This document shows positions 34,775 to 43,298 of a stretch of DNA of 64,000 nt, one piece after another (the first letter of the stretch is position 1; the number at the start of each line of letters is the position of its first letter). The notes under the pieces were generated by a model that did not search any database, was not told where the DNA came from, and saw only the letters and a program-made list of their open reading frames with translations. The translations under genes and the position numbers were made by a program. Origin of the DNA: an uncultured Lachnospiraceae bacterium (lineage in GTDB: Bacteria; Bacillota; Clostridia; Lachnospirales; Lachnospiraceae); assembly GCA_934317845.1 (NCBI GenBank), contig CAKRES010000009.1:1-64000 (forward strand), given 5' to 3'.

Positions 34775-34929
34775 GTACTTTTCGTTTTTTTTCGGCATCA
34801 CTTAAAATCAAAAATATACAATCAAACAAAGATATTGTTTCTATAAAATGTATTTCCAACACAATATTCTATACGACACATACATTTTCAATTCTATTGC
34901 TTTTGTAGTGTAAACGATTGGTTTATCAC

Positions 34930-35000
34930 ATCATAACATATATCTTTCTAAAAAATATCAATTAGGGGACGAATGGTCAAAATTGGGGGATGAACGGTCA
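34930..35000 (-). promoter_or_regulatory. LytTR-type direct-repeat operator with weak promoter
   Basis: On the minus strand TGACCGTTCATCCCC and TGACCATTCGTCCCC stand 21 bases apart (34986-35000 and 34965-34979), i.e. on one face of the helix. ACCGTTCAT fits the general LytTR-regulator consensus exactly and ACCATTCGT with one change. A -10-like TATGAT (34930-34935) follows 29 bases later without a good -35, as at activator-dependent bacteriocin promoters. It points at the peptide frame and lipoprotein operon. No LytTR gene is in the window. Confidence 0.6.
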
Positions 35001-35034
35001 TTTTTCTGCTTTTTATCCCGAATTTTAAAACCAC

Positions 35035-35063
35035 TTGACAGTCTCTCCCCTGCTTCGTATGCT
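35035..35063 (+). promoter_or_regulatory. Promoter of the amino-acid decarboxylase gene
   Basis: TTGACA, 17 bases, TATGCT on the plus strand; AGGA serves as ribosome site before the ATG at 35102. It diverges from the LytTR-type site 35 bases away, so a bound activator could affect both directions. Confidence 0.75.
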
Positions 35064-35101
35064 TAACTTATAAGAATTTTTAGAAATGCAGGAATAACGT
35101 T

Positions 35102-36595
35102 ATGGCTGATTTATTAAAAAGATTAGATGACTATCAAAGAAGTCCCGCCTATCCTTTTCACATGCCGGGACATAAACGAAATATACCAAAAAAGGAAACT
35201 CACGCACGGCTGCCTTATGACCTGGACATCACAGAGATTGCCGGTTTTGACAATCTGCTCTGCCCGGAAGAAGGGGAGATCCTTTTTCAGATGTGCAAAG
35301 AGGCAGCGGATCTTTATGGCACTTACGCAACCTACCCGCTGATCAATGGTTCCTCCTGTGGGATTCAGGCAGCGATCAGTGCGGTCTGCTCGCTGCACGA
35401 CACGATCTTAATTGCAAGAAACTGCCACAAATCCGTGTACCGCACGGCAGAACTTCTGGGGCTTTATACCGGGTACCTTTTTCCGGATTATCAGGAAAAC
35501 TATGGCATGTTTGGTTCAATCAGCAAAGAAGAAGTCACCCGTGCCATTGACGCCTGTCCTGAAGCACGCGCTGTGGTACTGACCTCTCCAACTTATGAGG
35601 GGGTTGTTTCTGACATTGCCGCCATCGCCGAAATCGTTCACGAACATGGTATGCTTCTGATCGTTGATGAAGCACACGGAGCGCACCTTCCATTTTTTGA
35701 TCCCGACCTCAGTGCCATACATAAGGGCGCAGATCTCGTCATCCAGAGTCTTCATAAAACATTGCCCGCCCTTACACAGACCGCCTTGCTGCATGTAACA
35801 AAGGCGGCACAAAACCACTCGGCATTTTCACCAGAACGACTGGATTCCTATGTCCACCTTTATCAGACCACCAGCCCGTCTTATGTGCTGCTTGCTTCCA
35901 TTGATGAATGTCTGAATTTCCTCGCTGCGCCAGATGCCGCAGAACAATTTCACACATATCGAAAACGAATCCGGCTCCTTCGCAAAGAGCTTCGTGCCCT
36001 GAAGCACCTTCATCTTGTAGAGGGAAAGGATCTATCCGCCTATGGCTATGATGAGGGCAAGCTTGTCATCGAGACCACGAATGCCAGCATTACCGGCGCA
36101 GAGCTGATGTCCCGTCTGCGAAACGACTACCAGTTAGAACTGGAAATGTCGGCAGCACAGTATGTGATCGCAATGAGCAGTGTTTGTGATTCCGGAGAAG
36201 GATTTGCCCGGTTAAAAGAAGCCTTGTTTGCCATTGATAATACACTTACAAAAGAAACTCCGCAGACGTACCGGTCACCTTTGACAAAAGCACTTTCCCC
36301 GATTGCGATCGAACCACTCAGAACGGCAAAGGAAAGCGTGGCGACTGATATGTCATTAGAAAAACTAAAACGGCATTTTGCAGCGGATTACACAAAGACC
36401 TCTACACTGCCCCTCTCCCGCATGGTAACTACGTTCGTCAGTGCCGGTTATGTGATGTGCTACCCACCGGGAATCCCGCTTCTGGCACCGGGTGAAGCGA
36501 TCACGAAGGAACATGTAGATTATCTTCTTTATGGGCAGCAGCATGGCATTTCCTTTTTAGGAGTGACAGACGGGAAAATAAAAGTTATCGTATAG
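35102..36595 (+). CDS. Orn/Lys/Arg decarboxylase-type PLP enzyme
   Basis: 497 residues starting with FHMPGHKRN, the family's N-terminal signature. The PLP region shows IVDEAHGAHL and the Schiff-base Lys in QSLHKTLPALTQT. The C-terminal domain is the short Gram-positive form (as in Bacillus SpeA/YaaO). It decarboxylates arginine, lysine or ornithine toward polyamines; which one cannot be read from sequence. It is a single gene; a BlaI operator hairpin follows its stop within a few bases. Confidence 0.92.
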   Translation: MADLLKRLDDYQRSPAYPFHMPGHKRNIPKKETHARLPYDLDITEIAGFDNLLCPEEGEILFQMCKEAADLYGTYATYPLINGSSCGIQAAISAVCSLHDTILIARNCHKSVYRTAELLGLYTGYLFPDYQENYGMFGSISKEEVTRAIDACPEARAVVLTSPTYEGVVSDIAAIAEIVHEHGMLLIVDEAHGAHLPFFDPDLSAIHKGADLVIQSLHKTLPALTQTALLHVTKAAQNHSAFSPERLDSYVHLYQTTSPSYVLLASIDECLNFLAAPDAAEQFHTYRKRIRLLRKELRALKHLHLVEGKDLSAYGYDEGKLVIETTNASITGAELMSRLRNDYQLELEMSAAQYVIAMSSVCDSGEGFARLKEALFAIDNTLTKETPQTYRSPLTKALSPIAIEPLRTAKESVATDMSLEKLKRHFAADYTKTSTLPLSRMVTTFVSAGYVMCYPPGIPLLAPGEAITKEHVDYLLYGQQHGISFLGVTDGKIKVIV

Positions 36596-36598
36596 GGG

Positions 36599-36651
36599 TT
36601 GACAATTACGGTCGATAGTTATAGACTAAAACTGGTTTATAGCTATCGACC
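36599..36651 (+). promoter_or_regulatory. Promoter and operator/terminator hairpin before blaI
   Basis: TTGACA (36599-36604), 17 bases, TAGACT. The spacer to +20 forms an inverted repeat GGTCGATAG..TATAG / CTATCGACC followed by TTTTTATTA. It thus can terminate the decarboxylase transcript and also be the repressor site for BlaI, whose gene begins 24 bases on. Confidence 0.6.
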
Positions 36652-36674
36652 TTTTTATTATCAGGAGGAATATC

Positions 36675-37037
36675 ATGAATACAATACGCTTAGGAGATTG
36701 TGATTTTCGTTTTATGTCGCTTGTGTGGGACAATGAACCAGTGAAGTCCGGCGACCTTGTAAAGCTTTGTGAAGCGGAGCTTGGCTGGAAGAAATCTACT
36801 ACCTATACTACGATCAAAAAGCTGTCTGAAAAGGGACTTTTGAAAAATGATGCTGCCGTTGTCACATCGCTGGTTTCAAAAGAAGCCATTCAGAAAGTAG
36901 AGTCGGAGCATTTTGTAGAACGTACCTTTCAAGGCTCTCTTCCACAGTTTGTTGCCGCCTTTTTAGGAGGACGTACATTATCTGACCGGGAGATCAAAGA
37001 GATCGAAGCTCTTTTGCAGAAACATAAGGAGGGATGA
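36675..37037 (+). CDS. BlaI/MecI/CopY-family repressor
   Basis: 120 residues, winged helix-turn-helix: LGDCDFRFMSLVWDNEPV, then ELGWKKSTTYTTIKKLSEKG, the family hallmark. The C-terminal dimer helix carries the cleavage-region pattern. It overlaps the M56 metalloprotease gene by four bases. The pair would derepress on sensing a wall-active signal. Confidence 0.92.
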   Translation: MNTIRLGDCDFRFMSLVWDNEPVKSGDLVKLCEAELGWKKSTTYTTIKKLSEKGLLKNDAAVVTSLVSKEAIQKVESEHFVERTFQGSLPQFVAAFLGGRTLSDREIKEIEALLQKHKEG

Positions 37038-38707
37038 CCATGCAGCTTCTCTATTCCGCATTTTCCTATATTATGTCGCTCTCTGTTACCGCAAGCTTTA
37101 CTGTTTTATTTCTGCTTGTGATCCGGCTTTTTTTGGATCGTGTTCCAAAGCAGGTCACCTATTTTATCTGGCTGATCCTTGCCGTGCGTTTGCTGTGCCC
37201 GGTTTCTATTTCCTCGCACGTAAGTCTTTATAACCTGATTCCGATGTATCAAACACAGGAATCGTCCATATTGACACAAAAAGAAACGGCTGCTGCACCT
37301 GCCTTAACAAAATCACCTGCCAGCTCTGACACCTCCACAAAATCAAGTGGTCAAAACGCAGCGTCATCCCGCCCGGAACAACTGCCGGTCACGATCGGAC
37401 AGCACACCATTTTTGTTCCCGTCGTCGTAAGCTATGTCTGGCTTGGTGGCATGTGTCTGCTGTTTAGCTACCTTTTGTGGTCATACTGGTCATTAAAACG
37501 CCGGCTGGCATTTGCTACACGCTACAAAAAATCCCAGTGCTACAGCGTGCCGATCGTCGAATGTGAAAATATCAGAGGCCCGTTTGTATTTGGATTTCTT
37601 TCTCCTGTGATCGTGCTCCCTTACCGGCTTGATGACACCGCCGTAAAGGACATTTTACGTCACGAAATGTATCATGTAAAACATTATGATTATGTCACGA
37701 AGCTGCTGGCATTTGTGCTGTTAGCCATCCATTGGATGAATCCTCTGCTTCTGCTTTCCTATTCCTGTTTTACCAAGGATATGGAATACCGCTGTGATGA
37801 GGGCTGTCTGAAACATCGCACAAAAGAGGAGCGGAATCAATACGCCCGCACCCTGCTGGCATTTGCCGGAAACAGAAGAAGTCTGTTACTTACTCCGGCA
37901 TCCTTCGGAGAAAAAGGAGGAAAACGTCGTATGAAACGAATCTTAAGAGAACACCGCATTTCCGCAGTTGCTGCATGCTTTGCCGTACTGGTCGTAGTGA
38001 TCAGTGGTTTCGTCTGCCTGACCAATGCCGGAAATAAATCAACTATCATAACGAAAAGCAACGCCCCGGACACCGCTATCACGGCAGACGATCTTTATGA
38101 ACTGCGTCATGACTATGTTGGTGATGCATCCAAAAACACGGCACTGCTTGATGCACTATTTAACTATTACAACCTGTCAGGAACATACACACTGCAATTA
38201 CAGACAGATCATGCCCCTTACGGAATTACCATCCGCTATGAGGCAGAAAAGGAACAGGAGATTCCAGTATCCAAAAACCAGCTTACCAAAGAGGAACTGG
38301 CAAAATTTAAGATCACTGCTGCCTGCCTTGCCTTAACCGACAACCTGTCCTATGTAACATGGAGCAGCACCAAAACAACGGGAACCGATCATGAGCTCAC
38401 CTATCAGCTTGATGCCATGGATACCTTTTTAAATGCAGATAAAAACCAGTTGCACCTGAATAACTTAAAAACGTACGGAAAAGATAAAAGCAGCTTTGAA
38501 GATCTGATGCAGAAACTGGAACAGCTAAATAATGTATCACGAAAAGATCTGTACCAGATCACTGACGCAAATGGCACGGTAACCGAAATGCAGGAACCTG
38601 CTACCACCGAACAGACGACACAGGAGGAATTAACTGATAGCGAAATAAAGGAATTAATGAAGAACGGATCAAATGTTACCGTAACGGACGAAGCTGTTGA
38701 ACAGTAG
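37034..38707 (+). CDS. BlaR1-like M56 metallopeptidase sensor
   Basis: 557 residues: membrane helices at about 5-60 and 135-160, zinc motif HEMYH near 209 with downstream MEYRCDEGCLK, then a helix near 315-335. The extracellular C-terminal domain (about 220 residues) shows no SxxK, SxN or KTG of a penicillin-binding sensor, so the signal is probably not a beta-lactam acylation event as in true BlaR1. It would cleave or trigger loss of the BlaI-like repressor. Confidence 0.88.
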   Translation: MTMQLLYSAFSYIMSLSVTASFTVLFLLVIRLFLDRVPKQVTYFIWLILAVRLLCPVSISSHVSLYNLIPMYQTQESSILTQKETAAAPALTKSPASSDTSTKSSGQNAASSRPEQLPVTIGQHTIFVPVVVSYVWLGGMCLLFSYLLWSYWSLKRRLAFATRYKKSQCYSVPIVECENIRGPFVFGFLSPVIVLPYRLDDTAVKDILRHEMYHVKHYDYVTKLLAFVLLAIHWMNPLLLLSYSCFTKDMEYRCDEGCLKHRTKEERNQYARTLLAFAGNRRSLLLTPASFGEKGGKRRMKRILREHRISAVAACFAVLVVVISGFVCLTNAGNKSTIITKSNAPDTAITADDLYELRHDYVGDASKNTALLDALFNYYNLSGTYTLQLQTDHAPYGITIRYEAEKEQEIPVSKNQLTKEELAKFKITAACLALTDNLSYVTWSSTKTTGTDHELTYQLDAMDTFLNADKNQLHLNNLKTYGKDKSSFEDLMQKLEQLNNVSRKDLYQITDANGTVTEMQEPATTEQTTQEELTDSEIKELMKNGSNVTVTDEAVEQ

Positions 38708-38816
38708 ATCATAGATTTATTTGTCCTGCCATCCATGCTATAATACTATTGCAAAACACAATTTTTGTTATATGACAATAGACGACTGACTTCACTTACA
38801 TGGAAAGGGGACTACT

Positions 38817-39476
38817 ATGTACCAAACCTTACTATTTGACTTAGATGGCACACTGACGGATTCAAAAGAAGGCATCATAAACTGTGTGATCTATGCCCTC
38901 AACTACTACGGCATCACCAATCGAAGCGACAGCTTTTTAAATCAGTTTATCGGCCCGCCTTTGACGCAGTCTTTTCAACAGTTTTGCGGATTCGATGAAG
39001 AAAAAGCAAAAGAAGCTGCTGCCAAATACAGAGAACGTTTCTCCACGATCGGACTATTTGAAAACCGCCCGTATGAAGGAGCCGTGGATATGCTCCGGGA
39101 ATTAAAACAGGCGGGGAAAACAATCGCACTTGCCACTTCCAAACCGGAAGTATTTATGAAAAAGATCATTGCACGCTACGGACTCGCTCCATATATCGAC
39201 CACCCGGTCGGAGCAACGCTTGATGACAGCCGTTCCAAAAAATCTGACGTGATCCTGGAGGCACTGCGCCAATGCGGGATCACCACCGAAGAACAGAAAA
39301 AGAATTGTCTGATGATCGGCGACCGTTTTCACGATATACGCGGGGCAAAAGAAACGAACCTCGATTCCCTCGGCTGTGCCTGGGGATATGCCAAAGAGGG
39401 AGAGCTAAAAGAGGCTGGTGCCACTTACATCTGCGAAACCATTAAAGAAGCAATCAACTTTTTGCTCTCTCATTAA
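38817..39476 (+). CDS. HAD-family phosphatase, Gph/PGP-like
   Basis: 219 residues with motif I LLFDLDGTLTDS, motif II ATSKPE, and motif III/IV GDRFHDIRGAKE. Cap domain type C1. Resembles phosphoglycolate phosphatase or pyrophosphatase PpaX but the substrate is open. A fragment of a homologue lies at 41084-41168. TATAAT occurs at 38741-38746, so it likely has its own promoter. Confidence 0.9.
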   Translation: MYQTLLFDLDGTLTDSKEGIINCVIYALNYYGITNRSDSFLNQFIGPPLTQSFQQFCGFDEEKAKEAAAKYRERFSTIGLFENRPYEGAVDMLRELKQAGKTIALATSKPEVFMKKIIARYGLAPYIDHPVGATLDDSRSKKSDVILEALRQCGITTEEQKKNCLMIGDRFHDIRGAKETNLDSLGCAWGYAKEGELKEAGATYICETIKEAINFLLSH

Positions 39477-39478
39477 CC

Positions 39479-40408
39479 CTACTCTTCCCGCCATTCTTTT
39501 AATGCAGCGGAAAGCTTTTTGTCGATATCCTTTCTGGTTGCTTCGCACTCATTTGGATAATCCTTTGCTGCTTTGAAGATAAAGCGCATGACAAATTTAA
39601 GTCCGATCGGCAGTGCCATACGAAGCATGGACTCCGGAAGTACAAAATGTGTTCCGTGCTCGTATACCAGCGGCTCATACTGGCAGGTATGCGGGCGTTC
39701 TTTTAAACGCTGATCCATACGGCGGATATATTTTCCTGCTTCCCAGAAGGAGTCATCATCGGCACCTACCAGAAACAGGCGTCCCTTTATGTTTTCCACC
39801 TTGATCATTTCCTCTTCCGTATGCTCTCTCACCTTTTCCGAATCAATAAACAAACAGGTGCTTCGCTCAATATCGCCGGAGCCTTTTGTTTCTTCTTCTA
39901 CTTTCTGCCAGTATACCGGATGCTCATAGACAAATGGCATATACGCAAGGGGCTCTCCTTTCCAGGAAAGAGTGGAAGTTCCGGGAACCGGCCACTCCCT
40001 GCAGCCATCCTTCTCTCCCTGTTCAAATCCCTGCCATATAAAATCACTGGCGGTAAGGGCAAACGTCAGTGTAATATCCGGGAAGAAAGAAGCCGCAGCA
40101 AGGGAATCCATACCTGTCGTACTCATTCCCATGATTCCAATTTTCCGGTTGCCATGCTCCTTGAGCCATTGGATCGCTGTCTCAATTCTCTCCAGCGGAT
40201 AATTGACATGACTGTAATTTTTCTTTCCCGGTGACATACAAAGTACATTTACCCCATTTTTATGCAGCCATTTTGCTCCACACTTTGCCATATAATCATT
40301 GGGATCATCTCCAAATAATCCAATCACTGCGCAGCCAGAGCCTTTTGGATTTTCATAATAAATACCATAGAAACCATCCTTTTCGGTTTCAAAAAATGTT
40401 TTTTTCAT
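39479..40408 (-). CDS. Alpha/beta hydrolase, BAAT acyl-CoA thioesterase C-terminal type
   Basis: About 309 residues. Nucleophile elbow GMSTTGMDS near 98, acid in VGADDDSFW, and His in YEHGTHFVLP, with SALTASDFIW-like loop as in BAAT C-terminal domains. Such stand-alone proteins hydrolyse esters or thioesters; substrate unknown. Start at 40408 after GGAGG. A clear promoter with an operator palindrome lies at 40447-40475. It converges on the HAD gene with two bases between the stops. Confidence 0.85.
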   Translation of the reverse strand: MKKTFFETEKDGFYGIYYENPKGSGCAVIGLFGDDPNDYMAKCGAKWLHKNGVNVLCMSPGKKNYSHVNYPLERIETAIQWLKEHGNRKIGIMGMSTTGMDSLAAASFFPDITLTFALTASDFIWQGFEQGEKDGCREWPVPGTSTLSWKGEPLAYMPFVYEHPVYWQKVEEETKGSGDIERSTCLFIDSEKVREHTEEEMIKVENIKGRLFLVGADDDSFWEAGKYIRRMDQRLKERPHTCQYEPLVYEHGTHFVLPESMLRMALPIGLKFVMRFIFKAAKDYPNECEATRKDIDKKLSAALKEWREE

Positions 40409-40446
40409 AGCGTTTCCTCCAGTCGTTCCTTTCAAAGGTCAGCTAT

Positions 40447-40475
40447 ATGTTAGTCCACACTAACTGGATTGTCAA
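40447..40475 (-). promoter_or_regulatory. Promoter with TetR-like operator
   Basis: TTGACA, 17 bases, TAACAT on the minus strand. GTTAGT-CCAC-ACTAAC (40449-40464) overlaps the -10, a good repressor site of TetR type. It overlaps the last codon of the membrane-protein gene at 40450. A TetR relic lies 2 kb away. Confidence 0.7.
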
Positions 40476-41109
40476 CGCTTTTTTCCTTGTTCCTATTATT
40501 TGAAATCTTGTTTTCTGATTTTGAATATAGAGATATCAAGTTATCACAAATACTGTCATATTTTCTCACGTTACAATGAGCGTTACGATCTCCCCTTATT
40601 TTCATCAATACCAGTTTTCTATTGGCTCCACTACCGCATACTGAATAACAATAATAGTCACCTTGGTCAACACTACCGGATTTCTCTTTTTTTAAATTAT
40701 AATCATCAATATTAATAACCTCACTCATTAACTTTTCAGATATAGTTACTTTATCTAACATATATTCTATACTGTCATCTTGCAATTTCTTATCCATGTA
40801 GTTCAATAGTTTACTATCAGTTACATTTTCATGAGATAAATCAATTAATTTACATTGTTTTCTTTTATTCACTACCATTAAATTATCAGTATGCGCCCAT
40901 GCATCATTTTTATATCTTATTGCCAAAACAGTTTCATTGGAATTGATAGAATTCAAATATACTGTCTTTTTAACACGGGATACTGAAATGAAGGAATTAT
41001 AGGTGTAAGTAATAAACAATACCGGGACAGAAACTACAATGAATAAAGTCTTTATAATTTGATTCCGATGTATCAAAAACAGAGACGCTGCCTTTTTAAA
41101 CCAGTTCAT
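40450..41109 (-). CDS. Single-pass membrane protein of unknown function
   Basis: About 219 residues from the ATG at 41109 (AGAGG seven bases upstream); the frame extends to 41220 but that part is antisense to a HAD gene fragment and unlikely to be native. One membrane helix follows (IIKTLFIVVSVPVLFITYTY), then an extracytoplasmic domain rich in Asn, Lys and Ser with AIRYKNDAWAHTDNLMVVNK. AT-richer than its neighbours, hinting at transfer. I recognise no family. Confidence 0.55.
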   Translation of the reverse strand: MNWFKKAASLFLIHRNQIIKTLFIVVSVPVLFITYTYNSFISVSRVKKTVYLNSINSNETVLAIRYKNDAWAHTDNLMVVNKRKQCKLIDLSHENVTDSKLLNYMDKKLQDDSIEYMLDKVTISEKLMSEVINIDDYNLKKEKSGSVDQGDYYCYSVCGSGANRKLVLMKIRGDRNAHCNVRKYDSICDNLISLYSKSENKISNNRNKEKSVDNPVSVD

Positions 41110-41168
41110 CGGTCTGCCTCTGACGCAATCATTCCGCGAATTCTGCGGCTTTGATGAACAAAAGCAAT
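41084..41168 (+). pseudogene. HAD phosphatase fragment
   Basis: Plus-strand translation gives AAFLNQFIGLPLTQSFREFC followed by GFDEQK, matching SFLNQFIGPPLTQSFQQFC and GFDEEK of the intact HAD protein at 38.8 kb. Only about 28 codons remain. It lies antisense within the 5' part of the membrane-protein frame. Confidence 0.8.
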
Positions 41169-41219
41169 GGAAGCAACCGCATTTTTTCTTTCTCATTAAT
41201 CTCATCATTTTCTCTCCCA

Positions 41220-42212
41220 TTACTTTCTTACATATCTCTGATTCCTGCTCCGTGGCTTATCCGGTATCGTCATCTGAATCATGTTCATCTCAATAGCCGG
41301 ATGGAGATAATTTCTACGAAATCCCTCTCTCGATTTTAAATTCAGCCGCTCCATCAGTATATTGCTCGTGTAAGGAACACCATAATCCATCACGCCAATC
41401 AGTTTTTGAACCGTTTCAGGAAGATACCCATTTTCCTCACTGATCTGAGTCACAATATCGTCTAAGGCTTGATCAATCTGTGCCAGCATAAATTCAATAA
41501 AAATGGCAGATTCCCCGGCAGCATGACACCTTGAAATAGCTTCATAATAGCCATTCTGAAATTTCTCAATCTGGCTTTCAATCGGAATATACGCAAATAC
41601 CGTTTTCCATTTGGAAAGCATCGCCGTATGCCATAATCGTGCCATTCTTCCATTTCCATCTGAAAAAGGATGAATAAATACAAATTCATAGTGAAACACA
41701 CAGCTCATGATTAGAGGATGAAGTTCCTCTTTTTCCTCTTTCATCCAAAGAAATAATTCATCTATAAGCTGTGCAACAAATCGTGCAGGAGGTGCCATGA
41801 AGATACATTGCTCTCCCTGAAAAACCCCTTCTTCCCCTGATCGAAATTCTCCGGATTCTTCTGCAAGATATTTTGTCATTATACCATGATATTTCTTTAA
41901 TTGACGGATATTGTAAGGATCAATCTCTAAAATATGTTCATAGGCATCATAAGCATTTTTTACTTCTTGGATTTCTTTTTGTTCTCCTAGTACCATTTTC
42001 CCATTAATAACATCCCGAACCTGATTCAAAGACAAAGAATTTGCCTCAATCTTTAAAGAAGAATGAATCGACTTGATTCTGTTATTTCTTCTCAAATGCG
42101 GTCTTGTTTCCAGCCGGCTCGTTGCGGTTATGCGACCTATCTTTTCGGAAATCGATGAAACATACATCAATATTTGATTAGTGATTGTAAAAGGTGGTTT
42201 ATATTCTCCCAT
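41220..42212 (-). CDS. Fic-family protein (long form)
   Basis: 330 residues. Inhibitory helix with SSLKIEANSLS near 52-62, the class II pattern, and the active motif HPFSDGNGRMAR near 180. A C-terminal winged-helix-like part (LPETVQKLIGVMDYG, SNILMERLNLKSREGF) follows. Expected to AMPylate a target protein and to be self-restrained. It is unrelated in arrangement to the Fic protein at 5.9 kb. Confidence 0.92.
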   Translation of the reverse strand: MGEYKPPFTITNQILMYVSSISEKIGRITATSRLETRPHLRRNNRIKSIHSSLKIEANSLSLNQVRDVINGKMVLGEQKEIQEVKNAYDAYEHILEIDPYNIRQLKKYHGIMTKYLAEESGEFRSGEEGVFQGEQCIFMAPPARFVAQLIDELFLWMKEEKEELHPLIMSCVFHYEFVFIHPFSDGNGRMARLWHTAMLSKWKTVFAYIPIESQIEKFQNGYYEAISRCHAAGESAIFIEFMLAQIDQALDDIVTQISEENGYLPETVQKLIGVMDYGVPYTSNILMERLNLKSREGFRRNYLHPAIEMNMIQMTIPDKPRSRNQRYVRK

Positions 42213-42299
42213 GCAGGCACCTCCATTATCATGCGTATTATCTTACGCATTATCTTCCTCTATTATACGGATTTTATAAAAAAATTCAATTGCTTCCAC

Positions 42300-42528
42300 G
42301 AAATATTATTGCACAAATCAAGGAAGGTAAACAAAAGTAACGCATCTGGAATATCCGTGATCCACATATACGGGCATACAGTTTTATGTTTGCGATGTTT
42401 GGTCTGGCAGAGGCACCAGATATAGATACAGAATCTATGCGGCAGGAAATCCATGAAGTAGCAGAGCTTATGCTGCAAATAAGAATTCCAGAAGAAACAC
42501 AAGAAGGAGAACAAACATGTCACTAAAA
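42300..42528 (+). pseudogene. TetR-family regulator, C-terminal relic
   Basis: The frame reads IWNIRDPHIRAYSFMFAMFG, LAEAPDIDTESMRQEIHEVA, ELML and on to a TAA at 42526-42528, a typical ligand-domain end of a TetR regulator. A TAA interrupts it near 42341 and the DNA-binding half is missing. It overlaps the start of the truncated esterase by four codons, as an intact regulator-enzyme pair would. Confidence 0.65.
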
Positions 42529-43212
42529 TACACCATCATTAAATCTCTGTTTCATATCATACCAATACAAAACATCATGGCAAAACCCTATGATGAACTT
42601 TTGAAAACATTTCATACAGCACAGGCAACACCATCCATTCCCCAGTTAAAAGACGCGGAACTGACATTTGAAACACATAGCGTAGAACATTTTCCGGCAG
42701 AAAAGATCGCATTTTTAGGAGGTTCGTCCGGAGCAGCTATGGTTCTCTGGCTGATGTCATACATCAATATGCAGGGAGAAGACGTTCCGATGCCGGGAAA
42801 GATCGCACTCAGCTCTCCCGGCTCTGCGTTGACAACAGAGGAAAGAAAAAGAGCAGAGGAACTGAACAAGACAGATTTGATCATGAGTACCACTGCGCTT
42901 GACAATATTTTCAAGGGCATGGTAGGTGAAAAGAAACTTCCGGATGCATTGCTTTATACGTCAAAAGGAATTTATGATGGAATAAAAGATGTTTATCTTT
43001 CCTATGGCGCAGATGAAGTCTTTTCGGCAGCGGCACAGTCAACCGCACAACAATTAAAAAGCTATGGTGCAAACGTGACTTTAGAAATTGCAGAAGGCAT
43101 GTATCATACTTATGCGGTGATGCCACTGGTAAAAGAAGCAAAACCGGGACATGAAAGGCTGGTTGCATATCTGACAGTAGAAACCCATACCGAACCTCCT
43201 TTAATGGTCTGA
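42517..43212 (+). pseudogene. Alpha/beta hydrolase (HSL-type esterase) with internal deletion
   Basis: 231 residues, about 70-80 short. The start and QATPSIPQLKDAELTFETHS are normal, then the frame jumps to EHFPAEKIAFLGGSSGAAMV with the nucleophile Ser. The HGG(G) oxyanion segment and its flanks, which should lie between, are gone, in frame. Asp in GADEVF and His in GMYHTYAV remain. It is probably inactive. It would have been controlled by the TetR gene just upstream. Confidence 0.7.
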
Positions 43213-43298
43213 TAGATACACTGTTTGTGATTTCCTGTTATGAAAATGGTGCTGCAAAACAGAATGATTTGATATAATCAAAGAGGAGTAGAGGCAGC

